A stretch of DNA of 64,000 bases from assembly GCA_036500765.1 (NCBI GenBank), contig DASYBM010000015.1, positions 186,001-250,000 on the forward strand, written 5' to 3'. This document shows positions 18,100 to 27,185 of the stretch, piece after piece; the stretch's first letter is position 1, and each line of letters begins with the position of its first letter. Origin of the DNA: Candidatus Sulfotelmatobacter sp. (lineage in GTDB: Bacteria > Acidobacteriota > Terriglobia > Terriglobales > Acidobacteriaceae). The position numbers and the translations under genes were made by a program. The notes under the pieces were generated by a model. That model did no database searches. It was not told the origin of the DNA and saw only the letters and a list, made by a program, of their open reading frames with translations.

Positions 18100-20667
18100 T
18101 TAGTGCGGCACAGTCTGCCCGCTGTCTATAGGCTTAGACACCGGAGCCGGGTTTTTGTCATCCTTAAATATTCCCGCTATCTTGCCGAATAAACCCTTCT
18201 TTTTCTTCGGATCCTGAGGATTATTGGGATTATTCGGGTCCTGACCGGCTTGGGCCTGGACGGGCTGCACCGGTTTTTCGCCCCCAAACATACGCGAGAA
18301 GAACCCCTTCATCCCATTTTGCGCATCGCAGGTATCGTGCGGCTCCGTGCCCGCCACGAACGCCGAGACATAGTCGTCGGTGCAGTTGGGTGTGGCCAGG
18401 CGGTTCGTCGCCTTGTCCAGCTGCACATCTACTACGCCGGTCGGCTGCTGGAATGCCTTCATATCGGAGTATTGCGGCAGCGCCGCCGCCTTCTTCATGA
18501 ACTCCGCCCACATCGGCGCCGCCGTCAGTCCACCCGTGATTCGTAGATCGCTGTAATCGTCGTATCCCACCCACACAATGCACAGCAGGTTCGAGGTGTA
18601 CCCCGCGAACCATCCGTCGTGCGAACTGCCCGTCTTTCCCGCCGCCGGAGGCTTGAATCCCCGGCCGCGCACCGCCGAAAATCCGAGCCCGTTATTAATC
18701 ACGCCCTCCATCATGTTGGTCATGACGTAGGCGACCCGTGGATCTAGGACCTGCCGCTGGTCTGTCGTGTAATTCGCGATCACGTCGCCCTTACCGTTGC
18801 GCACCGACCGCAGCAGAATGGGCGACAGCCGTATGCCATTGTTCGCAAATGCCGTGTACGCTCCCGACATGTCCAGCGGTGAAGCGTCATACGATCCCAG
18901 CGCCATCGCTGGAGTCGCCTTCACCGAAGCGATCCCCGCCGATCGCGCCAGGTCCGCCACTTTGTCGTAGCCCACTTCCTCCGCCACTTTCACCGTCGCG
19001 TTATTCAACGACATCGCCAGCGCATACCGCAGCGTTACGTCTCCGTGATATTCCTCTTTGTAATTTCTCGGCTCGTAGATCTGGTCGCCATAGGCAAAGC
19101 TCGCCGGCTCGTCGGTCACCGTCGACGCCGGGGTCAGCACGGCCTGCGAACCATCCAGCGCGGTATTCATCGCCGCGGCATAAACAAACGGTTTGAAAAT
19201 CGATCCCGTCGGCCGCTTCGCCACCGCATGATTCAATTGGCTCCAGCCGTAATCGCGCCCGCCCACCAGCGCCAATATCGCTCCCGTATGTGGATCGAGC
19301 ACTACCATCGCCACTTGCGCCTGCGGACCTGTCTCCACCTTGGTCTCAAACTTCTTGCCCACCTTTATTCGCTTGGTCCGCAACTTCTTCACTTGCTCGT
19401 CGACCAGCTTGATCCCCATCTCCACCGACTGCGCCGCCGCCTTCTGCAAATCCGGATCGAGCGTCGTATAAATGCGATACGACTGGTCGTTCAACTCGTT
19501 TTCGTTGAACTTGCTGATCAGCTGATCGCGCACCATGTCTACAAAATACGGCGCGTCGCTGGCCTCCACGTTCGGGGGAGCCAGTTTCAGCGGCACCGCT
19601 TTGGCTTTGTCCGCTTGCTCGCGCGTAATTACGTGAGTCTCCACCATCGATTCCAGCACCAGATTCCGCCGCTCCAGAGCGCGCTCCGGATGCCGGTACG
19701 GCGACAAATAACTCGGCCGCTGAATCAATCCCGCCAGCAGCGCCGCCTCGGGCAGCGTAATGTCCTTCAGATCCTTATTGAAATAGGCTCTGGAAGCCTC
19801 CGCGAACCCGCTGATCGCAAACGATCCCCGCTGCCCCAGGTCCACCCAATTCGCATAGAACTCGAAAATCTGCTGCTTCGAGAACTTCTGTTCCAGTTCT
19901 TCGGCGATCAGCATCTCGGTCAGCTTGCGCCGGATCGTCTTCTCCGGAGTCAGAAAGAATCCTCGCGACAGTTGCATGGTCAGCGTCGAGCCGCCCTGGT
20001 CGTGGCGTCCACGCGCCACGTCGATCCAGGCCGCTTCCGCCATACGCAGAAAATTTACTCCGCTGTGTTCGAAGAAGCGCCGGTCTTCAATCGCCAGAAC
20101 CGCCTGCACCATGAGGGGAGGAATGTCGTTGTACTTCACCAATTCGCGTTTCGACCGCTGCTCCGCGTCGAACAGCGCGGTCACCAACTGCGGCTCCAAT
20201 TCATACGCCGAAAGATCGTTGCCGTTACTGCTGATCTGGTCCACCTGCCCGTCGTGGATACTGATTCGCGCCGCCTCCGGACTGTGGTACGACTCCGGCC
20301 CCGGCGCGATCTCGATGCCGTCCTTCAGCATGCGGAAGCTGCCCAGCTTGGACTCATTTTCTCGATCCGCATACCCGGCCCGCCGCAGCTCCGCTGCAAT
20401 TTCTTTCACCTGAATCTGCTCGCCATCCCGCACGATCTTGGGCAGGGCATAAATCTTTGCCGAATTCGCGAAGATCGGCGTGCGAAACCGCTTCTCGATA
20501 ATTCGGTCGTACTTGATATAGAAGTAAGAAAACAGAACCGTAAACGACATCGCCAGGATCAAAAATGCCACCAGCGCCGCCCGCAGCACCGGATCGCGCG
20601 GCAGCCCGCGTATCTTCTTGCCCGGTTCGCCCGTCCCCGCCTTCGGAATTTTGATTGTGATCGTCAC
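18100..20667 (-). CDS. Class A penicillin-binding protein (PBP1b-like)
   Basis: A bifunctional peptidoglycan synthase of 855 residues. A short cytoplasmic tail and one transmembrane helix (about 28-52) precede a UB2H-like domain (about 70-150). The glycosyltransferase domain has EDRRFFEHSGV and GGSTLTMQLSR. The transpeptidase domain has the catalytic SxxK as GSIFKPF, SxN as SLNNA, and KTG as AGKTGSSHDGW. The C-terminal tail is Pro/Lys/Asn-rich and low in complexity. The UB2H domain suggests control by an outer-membrane lipoprotein, as in PBP1b, but none is visible here. Confidence 0.94.
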   Translation of the reverse strand: MTITIKIPKAGTGEPGKKIRGLPRDPVLRAALVAFLILAMSFTVLFSYFYIKYDRIIEKRFRTPIFANSAKIYALPKIVRDGEQIQVKEIAAELRRAGYADRENESKLGSFRMLKDGIEIAPGPESYHSPEAARISIHDGQVDQISSNGNDLSAYELEPQLVTALFDAEQRSKRELVKYNDIPPLMVQAVLAIEDRRFFEHSGVNFLRMAEAAWIDVARGRHDQGGSTLTMQLSRGFFLTPEKTIRRKLTEMLIAEELEQKFSKQQIFEFYANWVDLGQRGSFAISGFAEASRAYFNKDLKDITLPEAALLAGLIQRPSYLSPYRHPERALERRNLVLESMVETHVITREQADKAKAVPLKLAPPNVEASDAPYFVDMVRDQLISKFNENELNDQSYRIYTTLDPDLQKAAAQSVEMGIKLVDEQVKKLRTKRIKVGKKFETKVETGPQAQVAMVVLDPHTGAILALVGGRDYGWSQLNHAVAKRPTGSIFKPFVYAAAMNTALDGSQAVLTPASTVTDEPASFAYGDQIYEPRNYKEEYHGDVTLRYALAMSLNNATVKVAEEVGYDKVADLARSAGIASVKATPAMALGSYDASPLDMSGAYTAFANNGIRLSPILLRSVRNGKGDVIANYTTDQRQVLDPRVAYVMTNMMEGVINNGLGFSAVRGRGFKPPAAGKTGSSHDGWFAGYTSNLLCIVWVGYDDYSDLRITGGLTAAPMWAEFMKKAAALPQYSDMKAFQQPTGVVDVQLDKATNRLATPNCTDDYVSAFVAGTEPHDTCDAQNGMKGFFSRMFGGEKPVQPVQAQAGQDPNNPNNPQDPKKKKGLFGKIAGIFKDDKNPAPVSKPIDSGQTVPH

Positions 20668-20821
20668 TTTTTAGAACTTTCGCGGTTTCGGTACACTACC
20701 AACGAAACTGCTCCTTATCTTTCAGACGTAGGGACCGACCAAAAGGTTTGTCTACCCGCACGTTTCCTCAGTTGGCACATCAATGAAAACGCAAGGATGC
20801 CTTCATTGTACCGCTCGCGCA

Positions 20822-20856
20822 GAAATGAAAAGAGACCCGCAGTACCTGCGAGTCTC
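20822..20856 (-). terminator. Terminator of the lactonase-like lipoprotein gene
   Basis: On the minus strand GAGACTCGCAG pairs with CTGCGGGTCTC around GTA (one wobble), followed by TTTTCATTTC. It lies about 35 bp after the stop at 20892. Confidence 0.65.
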
Positions 20857-20891
20857 TAGACCATCAACTGTGAAAAAATATAAAAGCCGCC

Positions 20892-22148
20892 TTAGTCGGT
20901 CGCCGCAAACGGGAAGTTGCTGGTCACGGACAAGTCGGCTATGTGCGTTAAGACTCCGGTGGAGGTGCTTGCGCCATTGACGGTTAGTGTGGACCCAAAC
21001 AGCGAACCAGCGCAGAACAAAACCGTCCCACCCTGGTCGAATCGGCATCCCTCAGCTGTCGGCACTCCAGTGAAGATTCCCATTGAAGCTAACGCGCCGG
21101 TTGAGGAATTCAACGTGAAACCCTCGATTGGCGCATCCACACCTGTGCTCGGTACAGCCTCCAGAGCATAGACATACCCGCCAGTGGGAGAGATGGCGAA
21201 GTCAAACGGCGCATCTCCGGTGCCGGTGAGAAACGGCGAACCACTCACCGCAGTCGGAACCCCGGTGGTCGTGTTGATGCTGAACACATAAATGTGCGGG
21301 TCGGTCGACCCGGTGTGGCCGTCTTGGATTTCCGCAGTCCCAAGCAGCAGTTCCGCCGTCGGGCTGGCATGCAATTGCGCGACTCCCAGAGGGAAGGCCG
21401 TTCCCAGCGACGTCAAAGCACCACTCGTCTGATCAATCGAAAAACCGGCAACTCCCAACGAAGGATCCGTCTGACCTGCATACAGGAACGTGCCGCTCGC
21501 GTCCACGGTCATCTCATCCGCAACGAACGTCAAGCCCCCAGTGAACGGAGAACCCGCCGTTGCCGTCAACGCCCCCGTAGATGAGTTGATCGTGAATACC
21601 CAGATATCGGGAACGCTCTCGCTTCCCACGAATAGAAACCGGCCTGCGGGATCGGTCGCTACATCGTCCGCCGTCACCGAAGTGCCAGCGACTGTAAACG
21701 GACTGCCTGGAATTACCGTAAGCGCCCCCGTCGACCGGTCGATGCTGAACCCTTCCACCGTCGCATCCCCCATCGGAATAAAGAGGAACTGCTTGTTCAC
21801 GACGATCATGTCGTCCGCTACGTTGCTGGGCAGTGTAGGAGGGACATAAGAAGTCAGAGTCTCGAAGGTGCCCGAACTGGTAACCCCCGCAGCATCAATG
21901 GCCGCAGCGTTGTAATAGACGAGCGCCAGAGCCTGGGAGGCATCCACGGTGCTTCCACCGCCGCCTCCTCCGCCACCACCGCCGCCGCCGCTCCCACCGC
22001 CGCCGCCGAAAGTCGTTCCGCCCGACGAGGTACACGTGGAGCTGCCGAATGTCGCTGGACCGCACCCCGGCGCACCCCCGCAACTCGCCAGCAACAGCGC
22101 CAGCAGGATGAGCACGAGACTCACGATCGCTCGATAGAAATTCTTCAT
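20892..22148 (-). CDS. Lipoprotein with lactonase-like seven-bladed propeller
   Basis: A lipoprotein signal ends in LLASC (lipobox, Cys about 23). A Gly-rich linker follows (about 50-65, almost pure glycine), then repeats of the form FSIDRSTGALTVIPGSPF, FTINSSTGALTATAGSPF, FSIDQTSGALTSLGTAF. These are the blades of the 6-phosphogluconolactonase/YncE-like propeller family, abundant in acidobacteria. An anchored envelope propeller is likely; enzymatic activity is not shown by sequence. Confidence 0.82.
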   Translation of the reverse strand: MKNFYRAIVSLVLILLALLLASCGGAPGCGPATFGSSTCTSSGGTTFGGGGGSGGGGGGGGGGGGSTVDASQALALVYYNAAAIDAAGVTSSGTFETLTSYVPPTLPSNVADDMIVVNKQFLFIPMGDATVEGFSIDRSTGALTVIPGSPFTVAGTSVTADDVATDPAGRFLFVGSESVPDIWVFTINSSTGALTATAGSPFTGGLTFVADEMTVDASGTFLYAGQTDPSLGVAGFSIDQTSGALTSLGTAFPLGVAQLHASPTAELLLGTAEIQDGHTGSTDPHIYVFSINTTTGVPTAVSGSPFLTGTGDAPFDFAISPTGGYVYALEAVPSTGVDAPIEGFTLNSSTGALASMGIFTGVPTAEGCRFDQGGTVLFCAGSLFGSTLTVNGASTSTGVLTHIADLSVTSNFPFAATD

Positions 22149-22844
22149 GAACTGCCTCCGCCCGACCGCAGCGCCGCCCGCATTATCCGACCGCGTGCGT
22201 CAGGAGATTAATTCGTGATTCCGGATGGGCCGAATTCCCGCCGCAGTCGCTATACTCGCCATCGGCAACCGAGCGATGAAAAGACTCTTATCCCTTTCCG
22301 CATACTAGGAGGCAGTTAGCGCAGTGACAACGTTACGAATGTCACTGGCCTATGACGATGGATCACAATGCACTGACGGCCGCCGCTGAGCATGCCTCCA
22401 GCGACACCTCTCGTCACTATTAAATGAAAACGGAAAATGCAGCCGCTTCCTCACAGCTCTGTACTTGAACGGCCGCATGAGCTAAGATTCCCGGAAGACG
22501 CCCGCCACAAGCTGACTGCCGCCTTTTCCGGTCCTCTGCGCCGATTCGTTCCGCCTTCCACTTACTCCAAATGATGTTGCACTCTGTCTCCAATGATCCG
22601 CCTTCAGACTCCTCGCCTCACTACACGCACGTAACCTCGCATGATTGCATCGCCGGAATTGGTCGAGCCCTGATCATCATCGGCATTTCGTCCTGTATTC
22701 ATGCGGGTGAAATCGCGATCGGCACACCTCGAACCTGCCTTTCTGCCCCACACTGTGACCATCGGACGTGAACATTGGTGTCTTGCCCCCAAAATTAGAA
22801 GCTGACAACATGCGAATTGAAATCTTCGCGGAGGATTCTTGCCA
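22149..22844. other. 696-bp intergenic region between divergent lipoprotein genes
   Basis: I see no credible gene. The only ORFs are short, unlike known proteins and biased in composition. No strong hairpin or repeat is apparent. It presumably carries promoters for both flanking lipoprotein genes. Confidence 0.4.
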
Positions 22845-23360
22845 GTGAAACGCACAAAAGTTCTCGCCACACTTCTCATTGCTCTTTCGCTCGCCACGAG
22901 CGGCTGCGGCAACTCAGACAGCATTAAGTCGCTCTTGCTCACCTCGACCGGAACCTCCAGCGGAAGCACTTACAACCTGCCGGGCGTCGATTCCACTCTT
23001 CAGTTGAAGGTCTGGGCTGTTTACAACAGCGGAAAACAGATCGACGTTACCAATAAGGCCACTTGGAACGTGGCGACCGTGGGAACGGACGATCAGCACA
23101 ATCCGCTGCCTCCCTACGGCCCGGATTCGGTGCCCATCAACGCCACCGGACTGATGACGGCGATCGCGCAAATTTGCACCTGGGCGGACACAATGAATAC
23201 CACGGCCACACCTCCGGTCCTTTGGAACCCGCCAGTCTGGGTCTACACCGGCTACTATCAAACCACCGCCTCATATCGAGGATTCACTTCGCAACCCATT
23301 GGTATTGGCGTCGGCGTGACCACAAGCAACGCGCCCGCAGGCGGTTGCGGCCCTTCGTAG
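22845..23360 (+). CDS. Small lipoprotein, Ig-like fold likely
   Basis: About 171 residues from GTG at 22845, chosen because GGAGG (22830-22834) is 10 nt upstream; the TTG at 22839 would be only 4 nt away. The signal ends SLATSGC (lipobox). The mature region LQLKVWAVYNSGKQIDVTNK resembles the start of BIG2/Ig-like domains found in acidobacterial surface proteins. Function unknown. It is followed by a hairpin terminator. Confidence 0.7.
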   Translation: MKRTKVLATLLIALSLATSGCGNSDSIKSLLLTSTGTSSGSTYNLPGVDSTLQLKVWAVYNSGKQIDVTNKATWNVATVGTDDQHNPLPPYGPDSVPINATGLMTAIAQICTWADTMNTTATPPVLWNPPVWVYTGYYQTTASYRGFTSQPIGIGVGVTTSNAPAGGCGPS

Positions 23361-23417
23361 TCTCGCGGCTGCAAAATAATTCGTCAGCAGAAGCGATTTC
23401 CTAGTGCTTCGATCCAC

Positions 23418-23450
23418 AGTGCAGCCCCGCAAGGGCTGCACTCGCGCTTT
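23418..23450 (+). terminator. Hairpin terminator after the small lipoprotein gene
   Basis: AGTGCAGCCC-CGCAA-GGGCTGCACT is a perfect 10-bp stem (23418-23442), followed by CGCGCTTTT, a weak U-tract. It lies 57 bp after the stop. Confidence 0.6.
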
Positions 23451-23847
23451 TCGCCTTCTATTTCCATCAGCCACTTTCGATTCCACAGCTCTCCTGATGC
23501 CGTCGGCCACGGGCGTCGCAGTTGATGCGTGAAAGGCTGGAGGAAGCATTCCCTCTATCGCTCTGAAATCGAGACCAGCATAAAACCCCGCGGGGCTGCT
23601 TCAGGCAAGAACCCAACTTCGATACGCAGACCATCCCGATCTTCAGATCAAGAGATCGTCGAAGTGCTCCAAGGCTGAGTGAATTGAGAGGGCAACTGAG
23701 ATGGGTCAACCGACTGCCAAGCAAGCCACGCGACTCCCTGTTCGGGTTCGCTTGCGTTTACGAATTGACTCTCGGTTCGTGCGGCATGGCGCAGGCGGTG
23801 AGCACAAGATGTTTCTTGTGACGCAGCTATGAAGTCCCGAGGTTCAT

Positions 23848-23880
23848 GTCTGAGGTCTGAGGTCTGAGGTCTGAGGTCTG
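23848..23880. repeat. TCTGAGG microsatellite
   Basis: Four to five tandem copies of the heptamer TCTGAGG, followed by degenerate CCTGAGGCCCGATGCCTGACG-like sequence up to the stop codon of the next gene at 23919. The 23451-23847 stretch shows no gene. Similar decayed GAGGTCTGA tracts lie near 18065 and 29730, also just outside stop codons. Confidence 0.5.
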
Positions 23881-23918
23881 AAGCCCGACGCCTGAGGCCC
23901 GATGCCTGACGCCCGCTC

Positions 23919-24275
23919 CTAGAATCCCTTGTTCCCGCTGGAAGGACTGAAATGCAGAGTGAAGGAATATCCAGGCAGACTCACCGGGACACTGTACTCC
24001 GCGGCCACATACACCGCCGGAGAGCCCGGCGTGCCGATGCGCTGCACCGTCACCGCCTCGGGAGGCAGCGTGATCTGGTGGTCCAGGGCTTTTTTCACGA
24101 CCGAATCAATCAACTCCTGGTCGCTGGTGTGCGGATTGGCTCCGCCCATCACAGCCACTTGCCGCAAGTCGTCCTGAAACGAATAGTTCGCCAGCTCCGG
24201 CGGCACAATCTCAAACCCGGCGTAGACCGCGGCAATCACAACCAGAAATCCGATGATGGCTTTGACTGTTCCCAT
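23919..24275 (-). CDS. Small membrane-anchored hypothetical protein
   Basis: 118 residues from MGTVKAIIGFLVVIAAVYAG. One N-terminal transmembrane helix is followed by a soluble domain with NPHTSDQELIDSVVKKALDH and a beta-rich end (YSVPVSLPGYSFTLHFSPS). It lies 39 bp downstream of proS on the same strand and may be cotranscribed. It resembles small single-helix envelope proteins (DUF4845-like) only loosely; no function is assigned. Confidence 0.65.
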   Translation of the reverse strand: MGTVKAIIGFLVVIAAVYAGFEIVPPELANYSFQDDLRQVAVMGGANPHTSDQELIDSVVKKALDHQITLPPEAVTVQRIGTPGSPAVYVAAEYSVPVSLPGYSFTLHFSPSSGNKGF

Positions 24276-24313
24276 GTCCCACAATCTGCTCAGCGGGACC
24301 GGAAACAACTTTA

Positions 24314-26107
24314 CTACCCACTTGACCTAGATTCAAGTGACCCAGTCCGGCCGAGCAACTCCCGAAAAGTATCTACAACCGCCGTGATCCTAACATCGCG
24401 TACCTCGCGAGTCGAGCGTAGAACGACCTCCACGGTACCTTCGGTAACTTTGTTCCCGACCGTGATTCTAAAGGGGATACCGACCAGATCGGCATCCTTG
24501 AACTTCACCCCCGGCCGTTCGTTGCGGTCGTCGAGAATCACGTCGAAGCCGGCCTTCTCAAGCTGTTGAGCAATATCCTCCGCCGCGGTTTTCACGGCTT
24601 CGTCCTTCACATTGACCGGCGCAACGACAATCTCGAACGGCGCTATCGTCGGCGGCAGCCAGAATCCATTCTCATCGTTGCTTTGCTCGACCGCCGCCGT
24701 CAGGATGCGCTCAATCCCGATCCCATAACTCCCCATAATCGGCGTGACTTCCTTCCCATTCTTGTCCAGAACCCGCGCGCCCATCGCTTCTGTATACCGG
24801 TAGCCCAGCTTGAAAATGTGCCCGATCTCTACCGCCGTATCGATACGCAAAGCCGCCCCGCAATTGGGACAAGCCTCGCCCGCCGTTACCGCGCGCAGAT
24901 CGACGTACGCCGTGGGATGAAACTCTTTCCCAGGGGTCAGATTCTTCAGGTGATAATCCTCTTTGTTCGCGCCAGCGATCAGATTCGTGCGCCCTTCCAG
25001 CGCCTTATCGACCAACAGCACCGGCTTGTCGCTGTCTTTCTTTCGATCCCTGGCCCACTCGATCCCCAGCGGCCCTAAATATCCCGCCGGAGACTTGAAC
25101 AAAGTCTTGATCTCATTCTCATCCATCGGCCGCGTTGTCACTCCGACAGCCGCGTTTAACTTCGCCTCGTTTAGCTGATGATCGCCGCGCATCAGGACGA
25201 CAATCGCGCGAAGCTTCGTCTTGCCCGCCTTCTCATCTTTCTCTTCCGCCATCAGCGCCAATGTCTTGATCTTGTTCTTCGGCGACACTCCCAGAAACCT
25301 CGCCACATCCTGAATCGTCTTCTGGCCGGGCGTGTGCACTTCGAGCGGCGAGCCATCGCCCTCAGCCGCGAGGTCCACAACCGCTTCCAGCCTCGAAGTC
25401 GCCTTCTCCATGTTCGCTGCGTAATTACACCCATCGCAGCTGACAATCTGATCTTCTCCTGCCGGCGTCCGCACCATAAACTCGTGCGACTCCTTCCCGC
25501 CCATAGCGCCCGAATCGGCCTCGACCACCATGTACTTCAGCCCGCAGCGGTCAAAAATTCGGCAGTAAGTTTCGTAATGTTTCTTGTAAGAAACATCCAG
25601 CCCCTCCGCGTCGATGTCGAACGAATAAGCGTCTTTCATCATGAACTGCCGCACCCGCAGCAGCCCGGACTTCGGCCGCGGTTCGTCGCGAAACTTCGGC
25701 GCAATCTGATACCAGATCTGCGGCAACTGCTTGTAACTGCGTAATTCTTTCAAGGCGATCGAAGTCATCACCTCTTCTTCGGTCATGCCCAGCGCCAAGT
25801 CTGCTCCCTTGCGGTCTTTCAACCGAAACAAATTCTCTCCCATCAGCGCCCAGCGCCCGCTGGCCTCCCAAATCTCTCGCGGATGCAGCGCCGGCAAGTA
25901 AAACTCCTGCCCAATCTTGTCCATCTCCTCGCGGACAATCCCCATAATCTTGTTGAATGACCGATTGCCCAGGAAAAGATAAGAATAAATCCCCGCCGCT
26001 AGCTGTCGAATGTACCCCGCCCGCACCAGAAATTTATGCGAAGCCACCTCCGCGTCCGCCGGCGCCTCGCGCAATGTAGGAATAAACGACTCTGACCATC
26101 GATGCAT
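24314..26107 (-). CDS. proS: Prolyl-tRNA synthetase (bacterial type with editing domain)
   Basis: Charges tRNA-Pro in the cytoplasm. The start at ATG 26107 gives [20 protein letters not shown], the normal family N-terminus. The longer in-frame ORF up to 26224 would translate a palindromic repeat and is rejected. Class II motifs are visible: motif 2 [20 protein letters not shown] and motif 3 [13 protein letters not shown]. Between them is the YbaK-like INS editing domain ([18 protein letters not shown]). The length of 598 residues is normal for the family. Confidence 0.96.
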   Translation of the reverse strand: MHRWSESFIPTLREAPADAEVASHKFLVRAGYIRQLAAGIYSYLFLGNRSFNKIMGIVREEMDKIGQEFYLPALHPREIWEASGRWALMGENLFRLKDRKGADLALGMTEEEVMTSIALKELRSYKQLPQIWYQIAPKFRDEPRPKSGLLRVRQFMMKDAYSFDIDAEGLDVSYKKHYETYCRIFDRCGLKYMVVEADSGAMGGKESHEFMVRTPAGEDQIVSCDGCNYAANMEKATSRLEAVVDLAAEGDGSPLEVHTPGQKTIQDVARFLGVSPKNKIKTLALMAEEKDEKAGKTKLRAIVVLMRGDHQLNEAKLNAAVGVTTRPMDENEIKTLFKSPAGYLGPLGIEWARDRKKDSDKPVLLVDKALEGRTNLIAGANKEDYHLKNLTPGKEFHPTAYVDLRAVTAGEACPNCGAALRIDTAVEIGHIFKLGYRYTEAMGARVLDKNGKEVTPIMGSYGIGIERILTAAVEQSNDENGFWLPPTIAPFEIVVAPVNVKDEAVKTAAEDIAQQLEKAGFDVILDDRNERPGVKFKDADLVGIPFRITVGNKVTEGTVEVVLRSTREVRDVRITAVVDTFRELLGRTGSLESRSSG

Positions 26108-26170
26108 AAGTGTGATATCCAAATGAAAAGAGAATCTCAGATTGTAAATGATGGAGTCACCAAAGCTCAT

Positions 26171-26216
26171 GTGGGGACGGGCGCATTCGCCCGTCCAGCC
26201 GAGCGCAGCGAGGCTC
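26171..26216. repeat. Bipartite palindrome between proS and hicB
   Basis: GGACGGGCG-CATT-CGCCCGTCC (26175-26196) is a perfect 9-bp stem, followed by an imperfect GCCGAGCGCAGCGAGGC hairpin. It lies in the 5' leader of proS. Nearly the same sequence precedes rpiA at 52372-52412. Confidence 0.75.
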
Positions 26217-26325
26217 AGCGCCACCTCTGCGGCCGGAGGACAATGCTAGAAGAGGACGATGCTAGAATCCGCAAGCGGAACGTACGTAACATCCGCATGC
26301 TAGAATTCTTCAGAAGGCGCCAACT

Positions 26326-26565
26326 ATGCCGAAAGCGCGTTACCACTACAACATCATGCTCCGGCCCGAGCCCGAGGGCGGTTACACCGCCCTAGTTCCC
26401 GCGCTGCCGGGTTGCGTTACTTATGGGCGGACATTGAAAGAAGCCCGCGAAATGGCTAAGGATGCCATCTCCGGCTACATCGCGAGCTTGCGCAAACACA
26501 ACGACCCAATCCCCACCGACGAGGAAACCTTGGTCGCTTCTCTTGATCTGGAATATTCGCGCTAG
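26326..26565 (+). CDS. hicB: HicB-family antitoxin
   Basis: 79 residues with the HicB partial RNase H-like fold: YHYNIMLRPEPEGGYTALVP, then LPGCVTYGRTLKEAREMAKD. HicB binds and neutralises the HicA ribonuclease and usually represses its own promoter. AGAAGG lies about 9 nt upstream of the ATG. hicA follows 44 bp downstream. The protein is short and lacks an obvious C-terminal DNA-binding domain, so autoregulation may differ from the longer HicB form. Confidence 0.88.
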   Translation: MPKARYHYNIMLRPEPEGGYTALVPALPGCVTYGRTLKEAREMAKDAISGYIASLRKHNDPIPTDEETLVASLDLEYSR

Positions 26566-26609
26566 CTATTGACATCCGGTCGGTGTGATCCTAACATGCG
26601 CCACCGAAC

Positions 26610-26837
26610 ATGCCGAAACTACCCGCTGTCAAACCGCGGCAATTAACTGGCTTTCTGGAAAAGAATGGCTTCGTTCTCGACCACACCTCCGGCAGCCACT
26701 TCGTCTATTACAACCCGGTATCACGTCGACGTGCCGTCGTGCCGCAGCACAATCGCGACTTGCCGAAGGGAACCCTGATGTCACTGCTGAGGGAAGCCGG
26801 CTTCACGCGCGACGAATTGGTCGACTTTATCACTTGA
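26610..26837 (+). CDS. hicA: HicA-family mRNA interferase toxin
   Basis: 75 residues with the double-stranded-RNA-binding-like fold of HicA: LPAVKPRQLTGFLEKNGFVL, then the catalytic His in TSGSHFVYYNP, and LPKGTLMSLLREAGFT. HicA cleaves mRNA and tmRNA when free of HicB. The pair here is in the order antitoxin then toxin. All key residues look intact, so the toxin is probably active. Confidence 0.9.
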   Translation: MPKLPAVKPRQLTGFLEKNGFVLDHTSGSHFVYYNPVSRRRAVVPQHNRDLPKGTLMSLLREAGFTRDELVDFIT

Positions 26838-26863
26838 GGCTGAGCGAGAGGCTACGCGGGATA

Positions 26864-27073
26864 TTACCCCGCCAACTGCACCAAAATCTCTTTCCCCAGC
26901 TTCTGCGCCTCGCCAAAAAACTTCTGATACTCGAGAAACAGCCGGTTCAGTTCCAAAGCTTTGTCTGTCGAAGGATGTTTTCGCAGGATCATATCCCGCA
27001 CATGCACGGGATTCGGCAGTGTCGCATCCTCAGTCAATTCTTCCAGCGCCGTATTGGGATCGTAGTGATACAT
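26864..27073 (-). CDS. Small hypothetical protein, 69 residues
   Basis: Begins MYHYDPNTALEELTEDATL and is mostly helical and soluble (for example LELNRLFLEYQKFFGEAQKL). An upstream ATG at 27148 would run through an AT-rich inverted repeat and is less likely. It lies downstream of kdsD on the same strand, and converges with hicA. No family is recognised, though NPVHVRDMILRKHPSTDKA reads like a real conserved protein. Confidence 0.6.
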   Translation of the reverse strand: MYHYDPNTALEELTEDATLPNPVHVRDMILRKHPSTDKALELNRLFLEYQKFFGEAQKLGKEILVQLAG

Positions 27074-27103
27074 AGACACCTGATTGAGCAATTTTGTAAT
27101 TGA

Positions 27104-27160
27104 GTAATTGTGTAATTGAAACCAAAATCGTCCAGCAGCTTCTTTCAATTACACAATTAC
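27104..27160. repeat. AT-rich 18-bp perfect inverted repeat
   Basis: GTAATTGTGTAATTGAAA (27104-27121) is exactly reverse-complementary to 27143-27160, with a 21-nt loop. Further partial AATTAC copies flank it to 27178. It lies between the kdsD stop and the next small gene and differs from the GC-rich palindromes elsewhere. Confidence 0.75.
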
Positions 27161-27185
27161 CAAATTACCCAATTACTAAATCTCT

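Noticed and set aside
19045..20859. A 604-codon plus-strand ORF over the PBP gene
   Set aside because: Antisense to a gene with complete PBP motifs; the translation is Arg/Leu/His-rich with no recognisable family.
22571..22771. Short ORF in the gap upstream of the small lipoprotein gene
   Set aside because: No start signal, no homology that I recognise, biased composition.
26108..26224. Longer N-terminus for proS
   Set aside because: Would translate the palindromic element; the conserved ProS start is MHRWSESF at 26107.
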